Positions 8,521 through 14,962 of a DNA stretch of 41,996 nucleotides are shown in pieces; within the stretch, counting starts at the first letter, position 1, and every line of letters starts with the position of its first letter. The notes below the pieces were generated by a model that was not told where the DNA came from, did no database searches, and worked only from the letters and a program-made list of their open reading frames with translations. This DNA is from a bacterium (GTDB lineage: Bacteria > Cyanobacteriota > Vampirovibrionia > Gastranaerophilales > Gastranaerophilaceae), in assembly GCA_024408855.1 (NCBI GenBank), contig JAKSUQ010000017.1, forward strand, positions 1 through 41,996, given 5' to 3'. Position numbers and translations under genes: made by a program.

Positions 8521-8593
8521 TTAACATTTAGTAGCAAAAAAATATTTTTACGTGTTTTATATAATTGAGGGTTAGTATGTAAAAGGATAAATA

Positions 8594-9349
8594 ATGAGTA
8601 TTAAAATTTCGCCGGTTGCGGCAGTGGGAAATATAGGAAAGTTCGGGAGAAATTTAAAAGCACTTGCATTGTGTGCTGTGGCAGCTTCTACAACTCCTGT
8701 AATAGCTCAGACGGTAAAGAGTGATTCAAATAAAAATGAAATAGAACCGGTTTATACGGAGAACGATACTTTGCCGATTCAACAAGTTAAAGATGGTAAA
8801 AGCTTTAATACGAGTATTCTGGGACAATCTTTAACTTTTTTTGACGGACACAATTTGGAAATAGCCGGTGTTAATGTTGTTAAAGATTTCAATAATAACT
8901 TTACAGTAGGTGGTGTGGCTTATACAGGTTATGATTTTACGACGAATAAAACTTGTGTTGGCGGTTCTATCGTGGCTTCTTATTTATATTCTCAACAGGA
9001 ATTGAATAGAGTAAAGGCTTCTGCGGAACTTTATGCAGAAACTTTGCAAGAAAAAGAAAATCATAATTATAAAGTAACAGTTACTCCAATAAAGTTAGAT
9101 TCACAATTGGGTAAATGGAGTGTAGGGGTTAATCCGAGGTATGCACTTAATATTAATAATGGTGTTTTAAAGCCAGCTGCTGAAGTTGTTTTTCAAATTG
9201 GAAGAGCAATTACAAATGGTGTTGATGCCTTTTCGGCTGTTTATTGGGGTACATCAGAGGATGGATGTAAAGGTAATTCCAGATTTGATTTAGGAGTAAA
9301 GTTTAAACCTCAAAAACGGAAACAATTAATAAAAGGAAGTCATAAATAA
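8594..9349 (+). CDS. Hypothetical exported protein, beta-rich
   Basis: The protein has 251 residues. The N-terminus 'MSIKISPVAAVGNIGKFGRN' is followed by a hydrophobic segment (LKALALCAVAASTTPVIAQ, about 21-39) ending in a likely signal-peptidase site AQ. This resembles a signal peptide with a long n-region. The mature part has alternating hydrophobic strands with Gly and aromatic residues ('GGVAYTGYDFTTNKTCVGGS', 'WSVGVNPRYALNINNG') and a basic end. It could be a small beta-barrel or surface beta protein. AAAGGA precedes the ATG. The next gene (9404) follows after 54 bp and may be co-transcribed. I do not recognise the family. Confidence 0.65.
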   Translation: MSIKISPVAAVGNIGKFGRNLKALALCAVAASTTPVIAQTVKSDSNKNEIEPVYTENDTLPIQQVKDGKSFNTSILGQSLTFFDGHNLEIAGVNVVKDFNNNFTVGGVAYTGYDFTTNKTCVGGSIVASYLYSQQELNRVKASAELYAETLQEKENHNYKVTVTPIKLDSQLGKWSVGVNPRYALNINNGVLKPAAEVVFQIGRAITNGVDAFSAVYWGTSEDGCKGNSRFDLGVKFKPQKRKQLIKGSHK

Positions 9350-9403
9350 TGAAAATTTCAGATGTCCGATAAATATAGGTATGGATAATATAAGAGATTT
9401 AAT

Positions 9404-10816
9404 ATGAAAGTTTTACCAATTATAACAAACAATTATAACAGTAGAAATGTTCGACAAAAGAATAATTATGTGGCATGCAATAATTCTGCTGATACAAATT
9501 TTAAAGGCAATCGCGAAGAATTATACAGAGTATTAGGTAAAGTACGGCTTCCAAACCGTGAAGAACTTCCTTTTGTATCAAAGGCTTTATTTATGGGGGT
9601 ATCCGATTGTTTATTAAGCGATAAAAATATATTGGCAAAGGATATACGTGAAATTATAAATCTGGACAAAATGACTCCGGAAATATTTGCCGAAATATTA
9701 AAAACAAAAAATGATAATAAGAGTAAACCTGTATTATTTAAGCTTGATGCAGAGTGTACCAAAATCGCAACTGATTATTTAAAAGATGCACCTGATGATG
9801 TTTTATTATATAAATTATTATTAACAACAAGAGGTCCGAATAATGAAACCGTATTTGCTGATGCAGGTGTTGATAAGTTGAAAGTATTAGTAGCTCTTTA
9901 TTACAATGAGCAAATACCTCTTGGCAAACAGTTCCTTAAATTTGAAAGATTACATGACTTGCTTCTTCGAGCTGACAATGACGGATTTGGTACAGTAGAG
10001 AAATCAAATAACGAACAATTTGAATATTGGGCATCTGTTTATAAAAACAAACCGGAACATTGGTATAGCCAAGTATGTCCGCCGAGTAGTGCTTATTACG
10101 CACGTTGGAGATTTCACAAATATTTTGAGTATTTCAAAAATACGAATAACGCTAAAACATTGATTAGTCCTTTATCACAAAGACTTGATTTGTGTACGAA
10201 ACTTTTAACCGCACAAAGTTTTTTAGGAGAAAGTCTTATATCAGAAGTATGCTTTCCTGATAAAAATCATGTATTATTTGCACCGTTTAAAAATAATCTT
10301 CAACCTTTGATCGAAAAAGTATATGGAGATGTAAACAATATTGATTTGTTTAAATTGGATTTATTTAGACATAATGTAAGGAGTGAGGAGAGTTATGATA
10401 GAGAATTAAACAAAGTAAAATCGCTGGCAACACTTTTGGATACAGAACAATGGGTTAATCTTCTTAAAAAGAAGAATGAAGATGGTGATACTCCGCTAAT
10501 TGCTATACCGAGGATGTTTGATATTGTTTTTGCATCACTTAAAAATCAACCTGATAAACTAAAAGAAGTTCTGAAAATACAAGATAATAACGGAAAAACA
10601 GTATTTTCTCATATGTCAGCCGCTCATTCGTTTGATTCAATGGAAAAAGTATATAACCTCGACCATGATTTATTATTTGAGTTGATAAGTGATAAGGATA
10701 AACTTTATTTGCGTAAAGACAAAGATTTTTTGTTTTATCTCGAAACTTCCAGTTATAAGCAACGCTATTTAAGGAATGATATTTGTAAAAAATTCCACCT
10801 TTATTATATGTTATGA
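9404..10816 (+). CDS. Hypothetical protein with NFKG motif and ankyrin-like C-terminal part
   Basis: The protein has 470 residues with no signal peptide or membrane helix. The N-terminus ('MKVLPIITNNYN', then 'TNFKGNREEL' at 31-40) has the disordered leader plus a 'xFKG' motif that I associate with many uncharacterised Gastranaerophilales proteins. That association is memory-based inference. Helical repeats follow. 'NEDGDTPLIAI' (about 356-366) and 'QDNNGKTVFSHM' (about 392-403) look like degenerate ankyrin-type units, and 'TRGPNNETVFADAG' (about 137-150) is similar. It may be a protein-interaction scaffold. Its 3' end is followed after 38 bp by a minus-strand relic. Function unknown. Confidence 0.65.
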   Translation: MKVLPIITNNYNSRNVRQKNNYVACNNSADTNFKGNREELYRVLGKVRLPNREELPFVSKALFMGVSDCLLSDKNILAKDIREIINLDKMTPEIFAEILKTKNDNKSKPVLFKLDAECTKIATDYLKDAPDDVLLYKLLLTTRGPNNETVFADAGVDKLKVLVALYYNEQIPLGKQFLKFERLHDLLLRADNDGFGTVEKSNNEQFEYWASVYKNKPEHWYSQVCPPSSAYYARWRFHKYFEYFKNTNNAKTLISPLSQRLDLCTKLLTAQSFLGESLISEVCFPDKNHVLFAPFKNNLQPLIEKVYGDVNNIDLFKLDLFRHNVRSEESYDRELNKVKSLATLLDTEQWVNLLKKKNEDGDTPLIAIPRMFDIVFASLKNQPDKLKEVLKIQDNNGKTVFSHMSAAHSFDSMEKVYNLDHDLLFELISDKDKLYLRKDKDFLFYLETSSYKQRYLRNDICKKFHLYYML

Positions 10817-10854
10817 CGATAAGGATGACGTTGAAGTTTAGTAATCACATCTGT

Positions 10855-11284
10855 TTAGTTTTTGATATGCCATAAATCTTTTTGGAATAAAACCAAGAAT
10901 GGGATTAATTCTAAACGTCCGATATACATATCTAAAGTAAGAATTATTTTTGAAAAGTTTTTCAAACTGTCATAACTTCCCAACGGCCCTATTATATGAC
11001 CTAATCCCGGGCCAATATTCCCTACCGTACTTATAGTTCCTGTTATTCCAACTAACGTATTTTCTTCTAATACAGAAATTATTAATCCTGATATTATAAT
11101 TATTGCTATATAGAAAAATACAAACATTAAAGTTTGATATAAAACATCTTTCGGAACGGAATATTTTCCTATATTTATATTTAGATGTTCCTTTATTTAT
11201 TGCAATTCTAATAGAACGATTGCTTTTTAGTCCTTTTAATTCTGCTATTTTGTTGATGTCAATGTATTTTTCTGAATCTGCCAT
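10855..11284 (-). pseudogene. Chimeric relic: Mu-type transposase start joined to TrkH potassium-transporter end
   Basis: Reading leftward from 11284, the first 35 or so codons ('MADSEKYIDINKIAELKGLK', 'SNRSIRIAINKGT') look like the N-terminal DNA-binding segment of Mu-like transposases. From about 11190 a different frame reads 'IGKYSVPKDVLYQTLMFVFF', then 'TVGNIGPGLGHIIGPLGSYD' and 'MYIGRLELIPFLVLF'. This is the C-terminal pore region of TrkH/KtrB-type K+ transporters, including the last selectivity-filter element (TVGNIGPG), and it stops at 10855. Neither frame alone gives a complete protein, and the TrkH frame has a TAA at 11197-11199. The junction is probably a deletion or insertion scar. 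The TrkH match is strong; the transposase match is moderate. Confidence 0.7.
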
Positions 11285-11587
11285 ATTTTGAAAAACCTAT
11301 AAATTGTCTTCTTTTCTATATTATGGCGTATCTTGGTTATTATCTAAATAGTTTACTAAGATTTGCTAACTCAAATTTTTTCAAATTTCCGAGAATTATT
11401 TCAAACCGAATGATAATGAAGATGCAGAAAAATCCCCAAAATGACAATTTTTTGAGATTTTTCAAATCTGATTTTAGGTGTGTGAAAATTAGGCTATATG
11501 CTATCCCGCATATAGCCTAATTTAAAACCGTTCCACAAAATTTGAAAACTAAATGAAATTTTAAAAAAAATATTTCTGACTTTTTTG
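11285..11587. other. Non-coding AT-rich stretch
   Basis: I see no credible gene here. It contains a 26-bp motif at 11421-11446 that recurs imperfectly near 20.5 kb, and a 16-bp perfect hairpin at 11486-11523. A 65-codon open frame at 11323 has no Shine-Dalgarno and unlikely composition. Confidence 0.6.
11486..11523. repeat. Strong hairpin, 16-bp perfect stem
   Basis: Arms 11486-11501 and 11508-11523 are perfect reverse complements around the 6-nt loop TATCCC. There is only TTT then A's after it, so a terminator role is possible but not clear. It could mark an element end. It lies 64 bp from the left 156-bp repeat. Confidence 0.7.
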
Positions 11588-11743
11588 AAAAAAATTTCCG
11601 AGTTCAAATGAAAAATTCCGACTTCAAAAAATTTTCCAAAATACCCGAAAAATCTCAAACTGGATGAAATCACAAACTATGTGAAATAATACACACACTG
11701 ATATCAAAATATACTCTATTATAAATTCTGAAACAAAAAAGAG
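11588..11743. repeat. 156-bp direct repeat, left copy
   Basis: Base for base the same as 14455-14610. It begins 'aaaaaaatttccgagttc' and ends 'ctgaaacaaaaaagag'. The two copies are 2.87 kb apart (start to start) and bound the RAYT-containing segment. Confidence 0.92.
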
Positions 11744-11758
11744 TAATATAATAAAAAT

Positions 11759-12286
11759 ATGAATTATAAACGATATTTTATTCCTAATTCAATGGTTTTT
11801 ATTACAATTGTCACTTACAATCGTAAACAATTTCTTTTGGGGTATATCAATTTAATAAAACAATCTTTAAACTATGCAAAATCAAAAATTATGTTTAATA
11901 TTGTAGCAATTGCAATATTAAAAGATCATATTCACATTATTATAAAACCTAAAGTGATTAATGAATATCCAAATATTGTAAAATGTTTTAAAACATATTT
12001 TTCTCGCCACATTAATATTGATAATTCAAATTTATCAGAGGGTAAAAAGCATAAAAAAGAAAAAGGAGTTTGGCAAAGTCGATATTGGGCACATATTATA
12101 TTAGATGAAAACGATCTGTATAAACATATTGATTATATTCACTATAATCCAATGAAACATTACAATGTAGCGCCGAGAGATTGGAAATTTTCGACATTTA
12201 TGAGATTTGTAAATAATAATTATTATGATATAAATTGGTGCAATTTAAATGATATAAATAAAATTTCCGAATTAGATTTTGAATAA
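11759..12286 (+). CDS. REP-associated tyrosine transposase (RAYT, TnpA_REP)
   Basis: The protein has 175 residues and belongs to the Y1/HUH group related to IS200/IS605 TnpA. These single-strand nucleases recognise REP palindromes. The HUH pair is in 'KDHIHIII' (His57, His59). The conserved C-terminal block 'WQSRYWAHIILDENDLYKH' then 'IDYIHYNPMKH' includes the candidate catalytic Tyr126 or Tyr129 and the near-universal NP. Fragment 'VTYNRKQFLL' matches the N-terminal strand. Length is typical. The ATG is 16 bp after the left 156-bp repeat. There is no strong Shine-Dalgarno, and a TATAAT at 11747-11752 lies too close to the start to be its -10 for normal translation. A REP-like hairpin follows 13 bp after the stop, as expected for a RAYT with its substrate. 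The gene appears intact. Confidence 0.9.
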   Translation: MNYKRYFIPNSMVFITIVTYNRKQFLLGYINLIKQSLNYAKSKIMFNIVAIAILKDHIHIIIKPKVINEYPNIVKCFKTYFSRHINIDNSNLSEGKKHKKEKGVWQSRYWAHIILDENDLYKHIDYIHYNPMKHYNVAPRDWKFSTFMRFVNNNYYDINWCNLNDINKISELDFE

Positions 12287-12298
12287 TTTATCATTTTT

Positions 12299-12316
12299 GT
12301 CGGGTTAAAACCCGAC
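12299..12316. repeat. REP-like palindrome 1
   Basis: GTCGGGTT-AA-AACCCGAC forms an 8-bp perfect stem just downstream of the RAYT gene. On the minus strand it is preceded by ATAG, like the short conserved tetranucleotide beside known REP hairpins. Confidence 0.8.
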
Positions 12317-12349
12317 CTATTTGCTAAAGAAAAAAATTCAATAGAAATA

Positions 12350-12466
12350 ATGGCAGATAATGTTAATAATGTATCAAGAACAATAAATTCAGTAACTGGA
12401 GCTGTTTCAGGTTTCAGCAATGCAATTGGTGGTTTTAATAAATCCTTTAACAATTTTAGCAGGTAA
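12350..12466 (+). CDS. Possible 38-residue small protein
   Basis: The ORF from ATG 12350 to TAA 12466 encodes 38 residues with a plausible amphipathic composition ('VSRTINSVTGAVSGFSNAIG', then 'GFNKSFNNFSR'). The frame is also open upstream across about eight codons ('AKEKNSIEI'). It could therefore be the tail of a gene whose start was replaced by the REP, or a true small protein. There is no clear Shine-Dalgarno. Weak call. Confidence 0.3.
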   Translation: MADNVNNVSRTINSVTGAVSGFSNAIGGFNKSFNNFSR

Positions 12467-12594
12467 AATGTATTAGAAAAGTTTAAATTTGATACATATA
12501 TAGTATTTTTAGAAACAAAATATGAGTTATAATAGGAAAGGTGTAATCAACTATATAGTGTAGAAAGTTTCAATAATAGAAAGATAAAATAAAT

Positions 12595-12972
12595 ATGATA
12601 GATGAAATTGTATCATTTGAAAGTTTAAATGTAGACGAATCTTGGAAAGCAAGATTTAGATTAATACAACAATATTATGAAAATAAAACAATGTCTAATA
12701 AAGATAGAGTTAGAATAAACAAAGAAATTTTTTTTAAAAACGGTGGTATAGGAACATTTATAGCTGCATACATTTTTTCTACATTTTATTATTTATTTAA
12801 AGGAATGTGGTTAAAGGCAATTGTGTATACTTTAATTGCAATATTTATGTATGAAATTATAACGCATTTAATTCCTGCTTTAACAAATTGTACAATAGCA
12901 TATAGTGTCATTTTTGCAATTCTTGCTCCTTATGATTATTACCGATTAAAAGTATTAAAAAAACAATGGTAA
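12595..12972 (+). CDS. Small membrane protein, DUF2628-like
   Basis: The protein has 125 residues. A charged N-terminal half (about 1-45: 'DESWKARFRLIQQYYENK') precedes the pattern 'FFKNGGIGTFIAAYIFSTFY' and 'LFKGMWLKAIVYTLIAIFMY', then a second hydrophobic region ending 'APYDYYRLKVLKKQW'. The arrangement of aromatic and Gly residues followed by 'KGMWLKA' is reminiscent of DUF2628-type proteins. Two or three membrane helices are expected. AGAAAGAT lies 8 bases before the ATG. The next gene follows after 39 bp, so the two probably form an operon. Function unknown. Confidence 0.6.
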   Translation: MIDEIVSFESLNVDESWKARFRLIQQYYENKTMSNKDRVRINKEIFFKNGGIGTFIAAYIFSTFYYLFKGMWLKAIVYTLIAIFMYEIITHLIPALTNCTIAYSVIFAILAPYDYYRLKVLKKQW

Positions 12973-13011
12973 AATTTTATTTTTCATTAGCATTAAACTA
13001 AGGTATAAAAA

Positions 13012-13911
13012 ATGGTTCATAAAAAAAAGAAGAAGATGAAATCTTCTAAAAAAAATCTAAATAAACTATTAAATGAATTACAGGCAACAGAAAAACTATA
13101 GTATGATATAAACTGGCGAGATATTGCAATTGCTATTATTGTCTTATTAGTTATTGGTCTTATAAAGATAGCAATTGATAAGATTCCTTCAATGTTAATT
13201 AATGTTGATGAATTTATACAGGAATCAAAGAAAAAACAAGAAATGAACACATATTACATAGAAGCCGAAACTGAAACCACAAGAACTCCTTCAACTGGAA
13301 TTTATGAAAGATATCACTTTAAAAATATATATAATGAAGATTTGTGGTACTACGAAGGACAAGAATATTTACAGAATCATTCTTTATCACCTGACAAATC
13401 TATTAGAGTTTATGAAAGTCCTTTTTTGTACAGCTATATATTAAATGCTAATGATGAACATCCAAAATTATTTGGACCAGAAGGGATTATACAAAGCGAT
13501 GGTCAATCTTATTATGAAGAAGATTTAAAATATGACAAAGATACGACATTAAAACAATCTATTGATAGGCAAAATTTATTAGGAAATTGTATAATTCATT
13601 GGTATGATTCAACCTGCTATGCAGATTATCAGACTTGGGATAAAAATGAAAAACCTAAAGTAACTAAAATAACAAAAGATTGCATAAATATAAAATTTAG
13701 TAAAAATAGAGAAGCTTGTATAAGTAAGCAATATGGAATTGCAACATATTATAAATGGCAATATTTTGACGGTGACATAATAAATGAAATTAATGTAGTA
13801 AATTTAAAAGATAGAAATAATGATGGATATCGTTTTGATTTTTCTACATTAAATCTTCCAAGTAATAAAAGAATAAGAACCGAAGAAGAATTCCGTAACG
13901 AACCAGGATAA
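13012..13911 (+). pseudogene. Membrane-anchored protein interrupted by an in-frame amber codon
   Basis: From ATG 13012 the frame runs MVHKKKKK...LQATEKL, meets TAG at 13099-13101 (codon 30), and continues without a break to TAA at 13911. The total is 299 residues if the amber codon is counted. After the amber comes a clear membrane helix (about 38-58, 'IAIAIIVLLVIGLIKIAI'). A 235-residue hydrophilic domain follows, rich in Tyr, Asp and Trp, with Cys pairs ('LLGNCIIHWYDSTCYADY'). A restart at ATG 13192 would give a 239-residue protein without the helix, but no good Shine-Dalgarno precedes it. I read this as one gene with a single nonsense mutation, or less likely a readthrough product. The extracytoplasmic domain is not recognised. 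Confidence 0.7.
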
Positions 13912-14027
13912 AACAATTATTCAGAAATAATATAAAAATGAAAGGTTTATATAAATGAGAAATTTTAATCCAAAAGAACAAATGGTTTATTATAAGGGAA
14001 TAGAAAAGTTAGGGAAAAAGTCGATAT

Positions 14028-14045
14028 GTCGGGTTTCAACCCGAC
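14028..14045. repeat. REP-like palindrome 2
   Basis: GTCGGGTT-TC-AACCCGAC has exactly the same 8-bp arms as the palindrome at 12299 and a different 2-nt loop. It lies inside the gene start at 13955. Confidence 0.8.
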
Positions 14046-14053
14046 AAATATTT

Positions 14054-14093
14054 AAAATGTTTTTAATGCACAATTTGTGCACATTTTCGCACA
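14054..14093. repeat. 40-bp direct repeat, copy 1
   Basis: 36 of 40 bases match 14253-14292. It contains the 15-bp palindrome TGCACAATTTGTGCA (14067-14081). Confidence 0.8.
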
Positions 14094-14252
14094 AATAACC
14101 TCTTTTAGGAGGAGGTCGCAGTTGTGTTTGAGCTTGCGAAAACTACAAAAGCGGGAGGTGGTTGAACAAATATAAGTATAACCCCCACCCGTATCCGTTA
14201 CTCCATACTGTCGTACGGCTACGACCTCATCCCTCGGTGAGGTATTATAATC
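14094..14252. other. Structured, less AT-rich non-coding segment between 40-bp repeats
   Basis: The segment is noticeably richer in G and C than its surroundings. It contains several short hairpins: GTCGTA-CGGC-TACGAC (14210-14225) and ACCTCA...TGAGGT (14224-14243). There are also purine-rich blocks such as AGGAGGAGG. Open frames crossing it have no credible start. It looks like a MITE-like or other non-autonomous repeat. Confidence 0.5.
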
Positions 14253-14292
14253 AAAATGTTTTGGATGTACAATTTGTGCACTTTTTCGCACA
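14253..14292. repeat. 40-bp direct repeat, copy 2
   Basis: Partner of 14054-14093 with period 199 bp. It ends in the same TTTTCGCACA. Confidence 0.8.
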
Positions 14293-14309
14293 GCACATGC
14301 ACAGTATTC

Positions 14310-14394
14310 ACAGTTTGATTTTTAAAATATTTAACAACTTCCGACTGGGGAAAGTCGCACTAATAGGGTATTGTAGCGAAAATAATCAAACTGT
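14310..14394. other. Possible structured RNA or cruciform
   Basis: ACAGTTTGATT (14310-14320) and AATCAAACTGT (14384-14394) are perfect 11-bp inverted arms. Between them lies a smaller hairpin, CGACT...AGTCG (14342-14357). No gene overlaps it. Role unknown. Confidence 0.4.
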
Positions 14395-14454
14395 CTGTTT
14401 TTCTCAAAATGTGTGTTGCTATACACTCGTAGTCAAACTGTGCATTAATATCCA

Positions 14455-14610
14455 AAAAAAATTTCCGAGTTCAAATGAAAAATTCCGACTTCAAAAAATT
14501 TTCCAAAATACCCGAAAAATCTCAAACTGGATGAAATCACAAACTATGTGAAATAATACACACACTGATATCAAAATATACTCTATTATAAATTCTGAAA
14601 CAAAAAAGAG
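14455..14610. repeat. 156-bp direct repeat, right copy
   Basis: The same sequence as 11588-11743. Its right end lies in the terminator hairpin of the adjacent tRNA-Gln, so this copy probably occupies the ancestral position. Confidence 0.92.
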
Positions 14611-14622
14611 CCTTTCGGCTCT
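14602..14622 (-). terminator. Terminator of tRNA-Gln
   Basis: On the minus strand AGAGCC-GAAA-GGCTCT followed by TTTTT: a 6-bp stem with a GNRA loop and a U-tract, directly after the tRNA 3' end. Confidence 0.85.
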
Positions 14623-14626
14623 CAAT

Positions 14627-14702
14627 TGGCTGGGACGGAAGGATTCGAACCTCCGAGATGCCTGGACCAAAACCAGGTGCCTTACCACTTGGCGACGTCC
14701 CA
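14627..14702 (-). tRNA. tRNA-Gln (UUG)
   Basis: The full cloverleaf is visible on the minus strand. Acceptor arm TGGGACG pairs with CGTCCCA. The anticodon arm CCTGG-TTTTGGT-CCAGG gives anticodon TTG. The T-arm loop is GTTCGAATC-like. Discriminator G is followed by an encoded CCA, for 76 nt in all. It has its own promoter and terminator. Confidence 0.96.
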
Positions 14703-14717
14703 TTGCTCTACCTTTCT

Positions 14718-14745
14718 ATAATAAAATATCAATACTTATTGTCAA
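14718..14745 (-). promoter_or_regulatory. Promoter of tRNA-Gln
   Basis: On the minus strand a perfect TTGACA (14740-14745) and TATTAT (14718-14723) are spaced by 16 bp. The -10 ends 15 bp before the mature tRNA. Confidence 0.75.
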
Positions 14746-14763
14746 GTTTTATTTTTCGTTTAA

Positions 14764-14794
14764 AATGGCTGTCTATTTCATATAAACAGCCATT
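14764..14794. other. Hairpin in intergenic region, possible weak terminator
   Basis: AATGGCTGT (14764-14772) pairs with ACAGCCATT (14786-14794) around a 13-nt loop. On the minus strand it runs into TTTT, so it may end transcription of the 14963-16057 gene. The rest of the gap up to 14962 shows nothing else that I can identify. Confidence 0.4.
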
Positions 14795-14962
14795 AGTTAT
14801 TAAAAGGTTAAGGTTAAACTCTTTGTTTAATTCTTTATACCAACCGGAAATTGCTATCAAAAAATTAGTCTAAACGGACATTGAATTAACTCACGGTTAA
14901 TATTCCATTTTTAATTTATATAATAAAATTAATCTCATATTCAAAATGGTATCAAGTCTTAA

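Larger units (their letters stand above)
13955..14098 (+). pseudogene. Gene start truncated by a REP hairpin
   Basis: ATG 13955 has AAAGG about 9 bases upstream. The first 23 codons read like a real protein start ('MRNFNPKEQMVYYKGIEKLG', then KKS). The frame then enters the REP-like palindrome at 14028 and the following repeat DNA, ending at TAA 14096. The natural downstream part is missing. By inference, insertion of the REP or the adjoining repeat replaced the rest of the gene. Confidence 0.55.
11744..14454. mobile_element. RAYT/REP cassette bounded by 156-bp direct repeats
   Basis: This 2.7-kb segment lies between identical direct repeats beside a tRNA-Gln gene. In order it holds a RAYT transposase, a REP-like hairpin, a tiny ORF, a two-gene membrane cassette (the second gene nonsense-interrupted), a gene start cut by another REP-like hairpin, and structured non-coding DNA with its own 40-bp direct repeats. 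I infer that it was gained as a unit, perhaps by single-crossover integration at a homologous 156-bp sequence. Boundaries are defined by the repeats only, and no integrase gene is present. Confidence 0.55.

Noticed and set aside
7735..13101. Possible stop-codon reassignment (in-frame TAA and TAG in two genes)
   Set aside because: All housekeeping genes in the window use TAA, TAG and TGA normally as stops, and both interrupted genes lie in a decaying accessory zone. Nonsense mutation is the simpler view.
14162..14551. 129-codon open frame across the structured repeat region and the right 156-bp repeat
   Set aside because: It spans non-coding repeats, has no credible start signal and shows no protein-like composition.
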